A stretch of 56,638 bases of DNA from Terana coerulea (GCA_024811115.1 JAKOGH010000448.1:1-56638); one strand, 5' to 3'. Counted from the stretch's first letter, positions 24,018-36,300 are shown. Notes: generated by a model not told the origin, from the letters alone. Made by a program: numbers and translations.

Positions 24018-24904
24018 AGCGCAATGAAATGAGGGCAGAGATGATGAGTGGCTGAGGTCGACGTCGAGGTCAAACGCATTAAGCGCCTATTTTTCATGTG
24101 GCGACGCCACGATATCTGCGCGCCCGCCGCCCTGCCATTACCAAATGTGGAAGGGTTCAAAGAACCCCCACCCTCATGCTCAACCAACGAGGCGGAGGTT
24201 ACTTCGATGGTTGGAACATGTCCTAATGTTCTAGTTGTTTCGGTAAAAATGTCAAAAGGATTTCATATATAGTGGGCATATTTTGGGCATATTTTACAGT
24301 GTGGACGGAATCCTAGATTCTACTCTGACCTGGTATGTAAGAACGTTGCTAGACATGCAACCTGAGCTGACTTACTGGCGCAAGCCACCCATCTCCTGTA
24401 AATTTGATGACAGCCGAATGCGAGTATTATACCAGACTAGCATAGAAACACATCGACGTGCTTGAATGTAGCCTTGAATGCTATCACGTCCAAGTTCTCT
24501 TCAAGCTTCAAGACCGGCACCTAAATTGAGTACGTGCGCTCGTTTTTGGCTCTACTAGTTGCGAAAATGTACAGGCGAAGTTATATTCCGCTCCACATGG
24601 AGAGGACTTACTTAGTTGAATGCATCTCAACGTCGAGTAGGTGGCAGTACATGCTATTAACTTGAAGTACTCAAAGTTTATTGAGTGCAGCTCTGATGTG
24701 CCGAAATTGTATCACTATGCGGATCAAACTTTGCCACGGCGTTCGCCGTTGTCGCGGCAATCCAGACCAGTCTGAACTTGGTCTGAACAAACAACCACGA
24801 ACTCCTCTCTGCATTCCACTCGCGTGGTTTTGAGGTCTCTACTGGTTCAAAAGCCCTCATTGTAATCTCAACCACCGCATGAGCTGTAGTCTCCTCAACC
24901 CAAC
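24018..24904. promoter_or_regulatory. Bidirectional region between F-box A and E
   Basis: 887 bp separating two ATGs that face away from each other. The E side (about 24685-24904) aligns with the upstream DNA of paralogue F at 46155-46372, for example TTTGATCCGCATAGTGAT and GAGTGCAGCTCTGATG in opposite orientation. The A side holds a GC-rich block (24097-24140) shared with the upstream DNA of paralogue B. About 550 bp in the middle have no counterpart in the compact 296-bp F/C spacer, so they were inserted here or lost there. No gene seen inside. Confidence 0.5.
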
Positions 24905-26694
24905 ATGCACGAGTGCTTGCGGATCGACGAGTTGCTTCGGATCATCGCCAACCACCACACACATGACCATTTGACTCTAGTATACATGGGTCTGACGTGC
25001 CGCGCATTCTACGAGCCGGCTATGGACGTACGATGGAGGAGTTTGAAGACGCCGGAGCCGCTCTTACGATGTTTACCCAGTGAACTATTGGGCTGGACAC
25101 GCATACAGGAAGACACGATACTGGTGAGCTCTGATACTATTTCATACTTCTTCTTCTCACTTGATACATCGTAGAGTTTTCCTGAGAAACGTTCTGGAGA
25201 ACATATGGAGCCCCATGAATGGGGCCGTTTCATTCATCACGCTAAAGCGCGTTCGCGAGCTATCTCTTACAGGTGGTCGTACGCAGCTGCTCGGCATCCC
25301 GTTGTGTGTAGACGACAATTGCTACTGGACACTGCGCGACGAGTACCCAGGGGGAAATCCGTTGCCGAACCTTCGTAAACTCTCTTGTGATGTTGGTCGA
25401 CATGTCGACTACCTGCCCATTTTCTTCCACGCCAAACTCGAATCTGTCAATTGGACATACCACAAACAGGCGGATACACTGGACGTTCTCGAGGGTATTA
25501 TGATGACGTGCTCCAGGGCTGCACGAGCTGAGGATCATCGAGGATCATTATGTGAGCGAGAGGCCAACTCCTGATGTATACAAGACAATCGCACATACAA
25601 TCCGCTCACTGCCGTTCCTCCACGCCATCGATGTACGCATGCTGTCGCCGGATACCTTGTGCCATCTTGCAACACTGCCTGGCTTCAGAAGCCTCGCCTT
25701 TCAAATGAACAAACTCGACTACCGGAGCATTCTCTCCACGGTCGCTGGTAGACGTGGTTTCCAGGATCTTCGAGAGTTGGACGTTACTACCTCCAGCGTC
25801 GACTTATCGCCTTTGCATGGCTTCCTCGACCGCATCTCCCACATTCCGCTCACGAAGCTCAAGGTTACCCTTCATTTCTTCCAAGAGGAGGATGTAATGC
25901 GTGTTTGGAAAAGCCCTTTGCCTCAACCAATGGCTCTCATCATTACAGACGTGCTCCTCTTCATAGGAAGGCTGCGCAGGCTGCAATCCCTCGAAATAGA
26001 AATGAAATTTCGAGGGGTATTCGACGACGTCATTTTCGACGAGGACTATCTTTTAGAGGAAAATTGCCTCTCTATGCTCTTCGCCCTGAAGGAGCTCAGG
26101 TATCTCTCGCTTTACGATATACCTATAGTTCTCACACCGGAGAGCGTCCCCAAGATTGCCTCCGCCTGGCCCGATTTGCGGGCACTTCGCGTACAATTAT
26201 ATGCTTTCCGGTCCGGGTTGCCTCCAGCGATCACCATCTTCGACCTTCTGCCATTCGCGGAGAGCTGTCCTCATCTTGAAGAGCTCGGAGTTCATTTCAT
26301 TCCGTCTTTAGCCCCAGGAGGTGTACAGATTGGAGAAGGCTCAAGACATGTCAACACTTCGCTCAAGAAACTTGAATTGAGCAGCGTAATGTGCGACTAC
26401 GGCGACCCGGAATTTCTGGCTACGAAGACCTTCATCCGTGAAGTATTCCCGTGTGCTTCCACGGACTGGCGCTACAAGAATGCTATTTACCCTACTGATG
26501 AAGAGGCTTTGGCAGCGGAGAAGGTCGAGGATGAGCTCAACGAGATGCCGAGGGAAGGCTTCAAGAAAGGCTTCGTAGTTGTAAAGCGACCCGGTCTTGC
26601 GCCTCTCACTCACACCCAGCGATGGGCTTTGACCAACGAGTCCGAGGGTCTCTTTCCTTTCTATCGGCTGGTTCTTCCAAGTACGTCTGATTAG
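24905..26694 (+). pseudogene. F-box/LRR-like protein, copy E, frameshifted
   Basis: Two exons, 24905-25123 and 25175-26694. The N-terminus MHECLRIDELLRIIANHHT...LVYMGLTCRAFYEPAMD is a divergent F-box-like helix set, and the long second exon has leucine-rich strands (LRELDVTTS, LKVTLHFF, LQSLEIEM, LRYLSLYD, LRALRVQL, LEELGVHF) typical of fungal F-box/LRR substrate receptors. Compared with the intact paralogue F (44373-46154) there are two one-base insertions: an extra A in GCTAAAGCGC (about 25244) and an extra A in CTCCAGGGCTGC (about 25514). Exon lengths are 2 bases over a multiple of 3, matching this. Either the copy is decaying or the sequence contains two insertion errors; the second is not in a homopolymer, which favours real decay. 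It is head to head with A and 314 bp before LOG2. Confidence 0.7.
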
Positions 26695-27008
26695 TCGATT
26701 GAGTATCATGTACATATTCCACGTCAAAGCGCACCGTAGACGCGTGGCTAATTACACCGTTCTGACCTCTTCCACGACCATGTCTGCATTCACACAGCCT
26801 CATTTTCCTGCTTGATGCGGTCGACCTCGCCGCTTGCTTGCAAACATATGTGTCCGACACGATAGCCGGGCACGCCTTGCCAATGGGGCCGGTCGTCAGT
26901 TGTTTGCGTCAAAAGCAGGAGCGGAGCTCGGGCGACAAGGGACCCAGGTCCATTTCTGCCCCATACTCTGTTTCGCGACTTCAGCCACATCAGCAAAATA
27001 TCTTCACT
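26695..27008. promoter_or_regulatory. Upstream region of LOG2
   Basis: 314 bp between gene E and LOG2. It contains TCAAAAGCAGGAGCGG near 26911, the counterpart of the TATAAAAGCAGGAG stretch before LOG1 but without a TATA core. Basal control of the two paralogues therefore probably differs. Confidence 0.4.
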
Positions 27009-28046
27009 ATGACTCAAACCGAAGAGAACAGCAGGGCCGTCGCCGTGTACTGTGCGTCCTCGCTGGGGCACACAGCCGCGTACCAGAATGCTGCAGTCAG
27101 TGAGTAGTACCGCTTTGAGTCGGTCGTACGAGCGATGTGTCTCATCGACGTCGTGCGTGGCATACATAGGTGTGGGGACTGCGCTAGGCAAAGCCGGAAG
27201 ACGACTCGTTTACGGTGGGGGCAGAAGGGTCTAATGGGTGTCGTCTCCGGTGCTGTGCTTGAAAACGGGGGTACGGTCACTGGCGTTATACCTGCGGCTA
27301 TGGTCGCGTCCGGGGGCGAGCAAGAAGCTGTTAAGGGAGCTGCTGAGGCGAAAGCTGCTGCTGCTGCTTTGATTAAAAGCAACAACCGAGAGAATGTGCG
27401 TAGCCTAGTAATAATTATGGGGCGCGAGAATGCTGACGGCTGACCACAGGAAAATTCGGCAAGTAACGTTAGAACCTTAACTATATGCGCGCATGCTCAT
27501 CAGTGGATTGCAGATCATCGTAGACTCCATGCATGAACGTAAGTTGGAGATGGCCAGACGCTCTTGCGGATTTATCTGCCTACCCGGTGGTTATGGCACA
27601 TTCGAGGAGGTGCGTGATGTCTTTGCTTAATACTCCTCTCTGCTCAGTGGAAATACTATGCAGCTTCTCGAAGTCACCACCTGGTCGCAACTCGGTATTC
27701 ACAACAAACGTTAGTCTTCGTAACTTCATCCGTGACCGCTCAGTTTAGCAGTTATATTTATTCAGCCGCCCTCGTCATTAACGTTCTTGGCTACTATGAT
27801 CCTCTTCGCCAGCTCATTCGAAATGGTGTTAAAGAAGGCTTTATTTATGCACGGAACGAGAAGCTCGTTATCTTCGTCGATGGTCCCGAGAATCACGCGG
27901 AGCACGAAGACTTCGACTGGGGCAAGGCTGCGCTGGAAGTCCTCGACAATTGGCAAGCAGAACACAGGGTGGTCTACTACGATTGGACGAAGAGGAAAGA
28001 TGCAGATGGTAAGAAGGCGGACGAAAGCAAGCTGGGGGCTGCATAA
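27009..28046 (+). CDS. LOG-family phosphoribohydrolase, copy 2
   Basis: Paralogue of LOG1 with the same six-exon architecture: 27009-27099, 27170-27395, 27450-27458 (9 nt), 27514-27609, 27664-27709 and 27766-28046. Motifs: [39 protein letters not shown] and WSQLGIHNK, so the catalytic Arg and Glu are kept. The expected ATG is present here ([15 protein letters not shown]), giving about 249 residues, close to the normal LOG size plus a C-terminal extension. Exon 2 is one base short: the GGG at 27227-27229 needs a fourth G to read GRRGLMG without a stop. The intron after the 9-nt exon starts with GC (TCG|GCAAGT) instead of GT. Same strand as LOG1, from which it is separated by the F-box pair A/E. 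Confidence 0.85.
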
Positions 28047-29727
28047 CACGGGTTATGCAAAAGGGAGCAGGAAAGGTCAAGGCATAGCCGGAGTGCAGGG
28101 TACAGGGTCCGAATACTTCGGTGTACAGTAACTGTGAGTCGCCCACAATTGTACGAGCCAGTCGTGTTGGCAATCATACCACATCTACGCGACAACATTG
28201 CCAATCGACACTCGGATTCTGGCATTCAGTCCGCCTATCTCCAGCCATCCATCCGGGCGATCCCTCTGAACTTTCCAGCGCGGTGTACGGTGCGTCCCAG
28301 CCCGTCTGGGGACGGCGATCGTCGGTGGTTCCGCAAATCACACCCATACCCGGACGCCGACCATCAGGGCCATTGTGCCCGTTTCCCGAAGCCGTGCGCT
28401 GGTGGGTGCGTGCAGGACCCCAGCCTCCCGGCGCTGCTCGCCCGCGATCAGTGTGCGGTGGTGTGAGTGACCCGCAGGACACTACGCTCAGACTGGGATA
28501 TTCGCGCAATGGTCATGCGTCCGCTTGGAGTGGGTACATTCTCCCCGCGGCGGAGCCAGGCCCCGCGGACAACCAAACGCAGCAGTGAGCATCGCATCCA
28601 CCCGGGGCCTGCGCCTCGTGGACGGGCCCTCTTCGACATTTGCTCGGACGGGCACTCTGGAGGAAGCCCTTGAGGTGGCTTTGGCTGCATACGAGCACGC
28701 TTCGGTACGTCCTTCTCTGCGCTCCACCAGGTGATACCCTTTGAAGCTGAGCGTGAAAGATAGACTGTGTTGCGGAGCCGGAGCATCGCGCTCGCCCAGC
28801 AATCAGGCTCATGCGCACCGACCCCAGATGAAGCTGGGGTAGCTGCTGAACTTTGCCATAATCACATTCTCGCCAAGAGCACTACGCCGCAGCTTTCGTG
28901 CGGATCCACTCGCAACGTCAGTGGCGGGCACACCACCGCTCCTCCCGCAGGGACCAAGTAGACCTTTTCATTTCACGCGTCGCACAGTTTGCCTATGTAG
29001 CACGGCATGCGCCAATCCATGCGATTATACTCGTAAACATACTAGCTAGCAGTAACGGAGCTACAAATACACTGTACACTGTACTGGGAACCAAACATAT
29101 AAATCACGAATAAATTGTGCAAGCGGGGGACCAGTTAACCAGAGATGAGTGCGAACTATCCGAGGAGAAACCCGAAAGAGAAAAAAGGAGCAATGTGGTG
29201 ATTAACAAAGCACGGAGGTGGCGAAATGTAGTGTAGAGGGATGATGTACACCATGGAGGGAGAGCAGATTAACGAGAGTCGGTAGATGGTGCGGCGATAT
29301 ACAGCGAGCGTGGTGGTCGAAGACGACGGAGAGGCGGTGTGGAGCGGAAGGAGCATGCGAGCATCGAAGTCGATAAAGTATGGCACAGGCGAAAGACGGC
29401 GGTGGTGGTAGGATTAAACGGCGATATAGTGAATAGCGTTCGAGCTTGGCGCGGCTGCGTCGCACAGTGCGGACCGTGTTTGCCTGAACCTACGGCGGCG
29501 TGCCTCGCTTCGAATACCGTGGCGGTGTCGGTGCGACGGCGGCGACAGGCACCGCGGCGGGCCTACCGCGGCCAGCGCGCACGGATCCCGGGGTTTGGAG
29601 GGCACAGGCGTGCGCCAAGTTGAGTACTTTTGATTTTGACTTCGAATCGAAGGTGCGCGCGCGGGAGAAGGCGGCGCGCTGTCCGCGAAGGGCGATCTGC
29701 CCCTGCGTCCGCGCAGAACTAGGGGCT
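28047..29727. other. Gene-poor stretch with coding-like fragments
   Basis: No complete gene could be built. Around 28400-28720 two frames look weakly protein-like (ALLARDQCAVV in one frame; VSIASTRGLRLVDGPSSTFA in another, 28586-28700), possibly broken exons of a lost gene, but I cannot name a family. From 29150 to 29500 the sequence is purine-rich on plus and probably belongs to the 3' side of the minus-strand gene that ends at 29728. Confidence 0.35.
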
Positions 29728-31898
29728 TTAGCTCGCATCGTGGCTCTCCTGCGCCGACTTCTCCTTGTGCCGACTGATCTTCTCCACACCAGCGCCGAGC
29801 GCAGTCTTCCTGGTAGCCTCCTGGAGAATAAAAGGTGAGTATATGCGTTGGTTTCCATGCGAAGGCGGGCTACTCACATCATCCTCCGAGTCCTCCGAGT
29901 CCTCGTCGTCGCCGAACGAGTCTTTTGGGCTGTCGCCCTCGTCCTCCTCGTCCGTCGCGAGCGTGCTGCTTTCCGTGCTCGCGGTGCTGCTCTCGCTCTC
30001 GCGCCGTGCCCGCGGGCTGGCCACCTCTGTGTCCATGGGGCCCGCAAACTCCTGCGCGTCGACCAGCACCGACGCAGCCATGGGCGACACCCCGCGCGCG
30101 GTCGCCTGGCTGTCCATCCGCTCCGGCGCCATTCGGTTGAGGATGTGGCTGGCGTTGGAGGGCACACGCTCCATCGACGGACGGCTCTCGTGCCGGTGGT
30201 GCGTTGGGCGGTGGTGTGCGGGGACAGAGATGGCGGTGGTGATGTGCTCGGGCTCCTCGACCATGGTCTCGACGGCCAGTGGAGTCACGTCCGCAGAGTC
30301 CGTCGCCAAGGCGGTGGCCTGGTTCTCCTTCTCTGCGGCCTCGACTGCTGCCTTGGCCTCGGCCTCCTTCTTCTGCTTCTCGCGCTCCTCCCTACGCTTC
30401 TTGATCCAGGCCATGCCACTGCCGTCGTCGTCGTCGTCTCGCGAGGTGCGTCCACGGGCTTCATTCGAGCCGACGCCAAGAGCCGAGGTGCCCTGGACGC
30501 GCGACCACTTGTTGTCTGCGCCGGCGGCTGCGGCGCTTTGACGCTGCCCATACCGCCGTAGCCCCACTCGACAAACTCTGGCTCTTCCGAGCTGTGAAAG
30601 GATAATGAGTATACTGAGAATACAAGCAGCGCAGTGGAAACTTACCGAGCGGATGCGAACAGGTTGACGTTATTGAGGTTACTGCCTCGCTTGGCACCAT
30701 AGACGCGGCCGTTGAGCATCCGGAGCTGCTTCCTGGGCGGGTTCCCCACGGTGGCGCTCCCGCTCCTCGGCCGCCTGCGGTCATCTGACTCGCGGCTCTT
30801 GACCCGCTTCATCTCGGCGGTGGCACTCTGCGTGCGCCACAGGCCATTGTCGTTCGAGTGGTTGCTGCTGCTGCTGCCCAGACCGAGGAACGACATCTTG
30901 CGCTTCTTCTGGCTGGCGCTGTCGCTCATGCAGCGGCCAAGCGGAATACCGAAGTTGGCGCCCTCGCCGTCAGACATGCTGCCGCGCTCACGAGAGCGAT
31001 TGCGGGCGGGCGTGCATGCGCCGGCGGGGGTAGCAGCGCCCGAGGACATGCCATCGTCGGAGTCGCGGGTCGAGCTCCTGAAGAGCTGGTTGACCCCCAG
31101 GGTAAGGACATCCTCGGTCGAGATGTTGCGCACGCCGAAAAGAGGCTTGAGCAACTTCTTAGTGAACGACTTGCGGGATGGGAGTTCTGGACGACGGGTG
31201 AGAGGGGACTCGGGGCAGCTCTGGGGGAGGCGCTCAACCGATGACGACAGACCGACGTTGGGCGAGACGGGGGTGACGATGTGGTCCCAGTCGGAGTCGT
31301 CGGACCCGCTCACGTTCGATGACTGCGCAGAGGCCCTGGCAATGGTTGCGCCGAGTTGCAGATGAGGGCTGCTCGTCGTTGGTGTGGAGTCCGACGGCGC
31401 TTGGGCCTCGACGCCGCTGAAGAGTAGCGACGACGACTTGCTGCCGACGCTGCCTGACCGCGCAGACTCCTGTTCGTATTCAGCAGGGAAAGCGTTCAGG
31501 TTCTCGACGCTGTCGTCAAGGAAAACATCGGGGAACGAGGGGTCGTCTCGTCTTGGCTCTGGCAACGGTGCAAAGCGGATCTTGCGAGTCTGGGGAGCTG
31601 ACCCGGCCTTCTTCACTGAGTTGTCTCTTGAAAGCGATGCGCCAGCGTTCGACGCAGTGCTTACTCCCGCACCTGCACGAGGGATCGTATCCTTGACGGC
31701 GTTGTATGTGAGGAAGTAGTTGTCGGCTTCTGAGGTGTGGGGTGAACTTGATGAAGCGGAGGAGGATAGTGAAGACATGGATGATGCGAGACGTGGTGTA
31801 CTCGGCAAAGACACTGGATGTGCGTACGGCGAGGTTGCTGGTGAAGGGTTGAGCAAGATACCGTGGCGGGGGAATGCTGGGAGTTGAAGCGTAGCCAT
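29728..31898 (-). CDS. Conserved disordered protein, unknown role
   Basis: Exons in gene order 31898-30646, 30591-29878 and 29820-29728; sum 2060 nt, one short of 687 codons. Start at 31898 (MATLQLPAFPRHGIL) is preferred over the ATG at 31979. The protein is mostly Ser/Pro/Thr-rich and disordered, with short conserved-looking islands: TRKIRFAPLPEPRRD (residues about 110), a basic SRKSFTKKLLKPLFG, PRKQLRMLNGRVYGAKRG at the end of exon 1, EEPEFVEWGYGGMGSV at the start of exon 2, a coiled, highly charged MAWIKKRREEREKQKKEAEAK, and a basic C-terminus. The frame between GYGGMGSV and the following NKWSRVQG requires one extra A in the AAA run (TTT at 30537-30539 on plus). It looks like a regulatory or scaffold protein of fungi; no enzyme signature seen. 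Confidence 0.75.
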
Positions 31899-33173
31899 GA
31901 TCAATGCGTTTCGAGACGAGGTCGTTGTGAGTGTTGGTGACAAAGGCTCGAAGTGTTGACGGAGTCGAGGTGTTGACAAAGGCTCGAGGTAATGGAAGAG
32001 GGGATGTTTAAAGGAAACGAAGGAGATGGTAGAAGTTAAAAGGCAAAGAGCGGCGAGGTGAAGTAAAAGGAGATGAAGGATGGGGAGAACTGGAAATGGC
32101 AGGCGCGGGGCTTGGCATACAGGGATCCCCGGGGTCCAAGCTCCTCGGCGTCTACAGATAACACATGCGCTTGCTTTGCCCTTCTCCTCGGCGCCTCTGC
32201 CCAGGCTCTGGTTTGATGGACCCTGCTGACCCTGCCTTCAACTCGCAAAAAGCCCTCGCCTCCTCTGCGCTAACCTGCATATATATTCGCCTATCAGCAG
32301 GTCACCCCAAGTTCGAAAACTAAAGTCGCTCACTGCTTGGCATACATGATGTACGCCCAGTCTGCATCGCTTCACTGCCGCATGCGGGGTATAGCCGCTT
32401 GGGGTAACTACTGCTTCGGAGCTTGGAATTTGCTTCCGCGCTGCGGTGATCGCCGGGGAGCGCAAACCTACCAATTATATCCAGTCCGTTTTCCCTCGAA
32501 CACCGCCCAGTCCGAGGTGAGTTGCGCGTCCTCCAGGAATATACTCGCTCTTGCTCCCAACACCTCGTAGGTTCTGGAAATAACCCGTTCATTTCGTTCT
32601 ACAGAGTGAGCACAGCTTGCACAGAATTGCTACCAAGGAGCGTTCAATACTGGCGAACCCGCCTTTCATGGTCACCCGCCGGGCTAGGCGGGTAAGCTCC
32701 TTGACTCCTGTCCTAAATTCCAAGGTGAGTCTCAACACACAATAACATACGATTATTACAGTACCGTGCCTAGGCTTGCAAGTACCGTGAGACAAACCAT
32801 CCTCGGGCGGTGTTCTGTGCCCTGCCATACTCGTCATCCGTCATGATCAGCGCTCCCACACAGCGCGTGCCGGACGTCCAGGCAAGACATGCAGTACACC
32901 CCAATCTCCTGGTTATTACCCGCACTTCGCATGCAGGGTTGCGTTGCGGCAGCGCTGTTTCTCGCCTGGACGCTGGTGGTCCTCTCTTTCTACGCACTGC
33001 CGACCGACGTCGCTCGCTGGTCAGCTTATTCGCCTTTCTCGATCTGTAAGTGCACCCCTATCTCCCCCGCGCTCTCCTTTCACCGGCTTTGTTCTAATCG
33101 CAGCTGTACGTGCGGTTCCTTTAGATGCATCTCGTTCACGTCTGATCAACAATACCTTGTGATCTCATCTCAG
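31899..33173. other. Upstream region and unassigned DNA
   Basis: The first several hundred bases are presumably the promoter and leader of the minus-strand gene ending at 29728. A frame at 32889-33045 encodes a hydrophobic stretch (VAAALFLAWTLVVLSFYAL) followed by a GTAAGT-type donor; it could be the first exon of a small membrane protein or of the P450-like relic just downstream, but no continuation could be confirmed. Confidence 0.35.
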
Positions 33174-33364
33174 AACAGTCCGGTACAATTCGACAAATCG
33201 ATCCCACATTTCTGCAGCCGGAGGCGCTTCGGCTGTACCCAACCTTAATTCTACCGATCTCATCTCTCGGACGCATCCGAACAAACGATGGCGGGACTGG
33301 ACCAGATCCAGCCTATGTGGTCGCACCGACAACGGTGAAGTCTCGGATGGCGACCACATTTCCA
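33174..33364 (+). pseudogene. Cytochrome P450-like exon relic
   Basis: A 191-nt segment bounded by an AG acceptor (ATCTCAG|) and a perfect GTGAGT donor reads in one frame PEALRLYPTLILPI, which fits the ExxR helix of cytochrome P450s (E-A-L-R-L-Y-P), followed at the right distance by GGTGPDPAYVVAPTTV, resembling the GGGPDG...VPKGTTV loop of fungal P450s. Neither the heme-binding FxxGxxxCxG motif nor the AGRDTT helix was found nearby in the expected frames, so this is at best a fragment of a lost or heavily rearranged gene. Confidence 0.35.
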
Positions 33365-36300
33365 GTGAGTTTTCTCAGAGCCTCCACACGGTTTTCGCAA
33401 ATGTGTCACTGATACAGGAGGGCCAGCTGTGCCCGCGGCGACAAACCAGCCTTTCCGCAACAGAAGCGGCGGAACTGCGCCTGGCCTGAGCGCGAACAGG
33501 ACCGCGCCCGCGCAGTCTCCCTGCGCAACGAGCGGATCGAAACACGCACCCCAATTTTCTGCACAGGCAGGATCGCATCCGCCATAACCCCTCCCGCGAT
33601 GCACTGGAGGATCGCAATATCCGCACAAAAGGCTAGTTCGACTTGCCTACGTTTTGCTGTGAAGCCCTCGGAGCAGTTCGCCAGATCGTCCGTCTTCCTT
33701 CTCAGGACCGGCCCATGCATCCCGCACGCATTTCCTTTGCCAAGCACCAAGCCGTACAGAGCCCTGGTCTTATAACCGCACCATGATCAGGGTCGCAGAG
33801 ATTGATGCTCAAATGGCTTCCGCCACTTTTGACTATACCCTGCAAGTCCTGCACGCCTTCTTCATGCATATTCGCACCGTCTCGACGATTTTCATACTGG
33901 TCGGCCCACTCAACCGATGCGTGTGAGTACACTGTACACTCGCCGTCCCTCGCCACATTCATGCTTACCATATGCTTCGCCCGCAGCGAGTAGCTTGCGC
34001 AACACTCACGGCGAAAGCTTAAGCTGTGAACCCCGTGGGAATACACTAAGCGCCTGATGCTGCCGCACCGACATGCTTTCCGCCTCAGCACACATCGCCA
34101 TCACCCAGGGGCATCTCCGCGGTACAGCGTACAACGGAGCCTTTGTGAGTCTGCTCCTTGAACTTTGTTGCCGCAGTCACATTCAAGTCGCACCCTTACC
34201 CTAGCCCGGATATGGACTCGTGTCCCTGCATAAGCGGGACTTCGAAGAAGACTCCGACCGCGGAAGCCTGGGCATGGAAGAGCGTCTATATATTTGGGGG
34301 ACGGAGGCAGACTGACTGGTCTGCTCTAGAGAACGGACTCGAGAAGTCTAGCAGGCCAGGACCTTACGAGAACTGGTAAAGACGGAGTGCAGCGTGTCCG
34401 TCTCACGTCGGAGAGTTTACCCGCCGCCCGCCGCTGTCTTACCCTGTAAGTGAGATCTCCGTCTTCCCACGGATCCGCCCATTACTGACAACTTACGGCA
34501 TCCCTTTGGAAAAGTCTTGGACTTGTGTCGAGCGGGCTCCGCTCATTTCGCGACATGGCTTCCACATAACAACGAAACGCGTACGCCGCCGGGGAAAGAC
34601 ATTGAACAAACGTTCGTGCCGCCACCGCCGCAGGATTTCTCCTTATCGCTTGCACACTACCACCGGGACTAGGGCTCCATGTCGCGGGTGGTCGTCTGCA
34701 AGCGATGTTGCACGGATTTCTCAGGCTAGGCCATGTACACGCATACGTGTACACCTTTCCTTTCTCTCCAAGGCATTTTCCGAGCGAGCCTGCCACGCCA
34801 GAGCCACCGCAAAGGAGAGTTTCTCCCTCCGCTGATGGGATGTCCTGACGACAAGCCGAGGACCCCGGAGTTGCCCGCCCGTTATCTGTCAACGTTCGAG
34901 ATGCGTTCATCAAAACGATTCCTTGATCACAGGTAAAGTCCGAACTGAGATTTTGCTGTACGGTACCGAACGCGTATGCTGACCGGCAACGAGTGGGTTC
35001 CGCAGGAACCAGGGGTTACAAATCCGCGAGAGACACAAAATGACAGTGCTAGGCCATGTCAGCGGACAATGAAACCGATTATTGGCCCGACGTTGCAAAG
35101 CGCAGTCGAATGTACGTGTATGTTCGATTCGGACTTTCTTCTGCGTGTTACGCAAGCTGAAGGTAGTTTAGGTTCGCGAGATTAGGTAGCATGCCGGTCA
35201 CTTACGCGAGCTCCAGAGTCCAGGGTCAACGGAGTGTGTGATACGGATTGCCAAAACACGCCGAGATATCGAACGTGCTTTGGTGAGATACGGGCGGCGG
35301 GTGTGCTGTCTCCGAACATAGCAACGCCCTCGTTACTGGGCAGCATCCCGGTGGATTTGGCGTCGCCGGAACGCGTCGTGCAAGATACGCTGAAAATTGC
35401 ATGTAGCCTCTTAGCGGAATGTACCGCTCACCCCAATCGTAGGTATTCCCGAACGAACGTCGTATCGCATCTTCTCATGACCCACCTTCAGTAGATATTC
35501 CAGTGACGTAGGGCTCGTGGGCGACATGGAAGTTATATAAAGATGCAGGCTCGCGCAGTGGTCGAGGTACGTACTGTGTACCAGCCTCAAGCCTAGGCAA
35601 CTCAGTCTTACCCTGACTCAGAAGTTAGTCTTGGGATACTTATGCAGGGGCTGCTAGGTTCTTACGTGATTACAAGGCATATGTAGTATGGCGTGTGAGG
35701 GCTAGCCTGGGCTGAATCATCACGCTTGTGGGGCTGCTCGCAGGGTTTCACAGGGATAACACGAAGTGAGCAGACATCTCATCCGGAAAGGTGTTCACGA
35801 TGACGTCGTCGCTCACAAGGTAAGCAACCTTTCGCTCTCATCACCTCGTTTTGATGGTATTGCTGCTCATTGCTACCTCAAGCAGTTGTGCTAGGAGGGC
35901 TCAAAACGTTTGTAGCTACCGATAGCGACTTGGTTCCTGAGGCAGCAACCCTCAAACCAGGGTGCGAGGGCTTACGGTCTCATACGCACCGGAGGCTTCC
36001 AATCCGGGAGGTGCACGGAGTCCAGCTTCTGGCTTCTCACAGGCTGGGCAGACTCCGAGCTTATCTATGGATCCCGATAGCGGAGAGACAATGGCCCCGC
36101 TCGCTGGCGTTTGACTTGGTTCGACGAATGAGCGTGCGAGCAGGTGCGTGGTTCAGCTTCGGTTATATGTCGAAACTCACACACCTTCGACTTTGCCCGG
36201 ATGTGCAGGTCCTACGGACATCGCTCGAGGGCAGACAGACAGCGGCCTCTTGGGCTGCTCGCGCAAGCTACGAAGGTGCCTCCGCAGCTCGACGCTTCGC

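Noticed and set aside
29848..30561. Long plus-strand frames of 230-260 codons
   Set aside because: They are antisense shadows of the disordered protein gene on the minus strand; their Ser/Leu/Val-rich composition reflects the opposite strand's codons.
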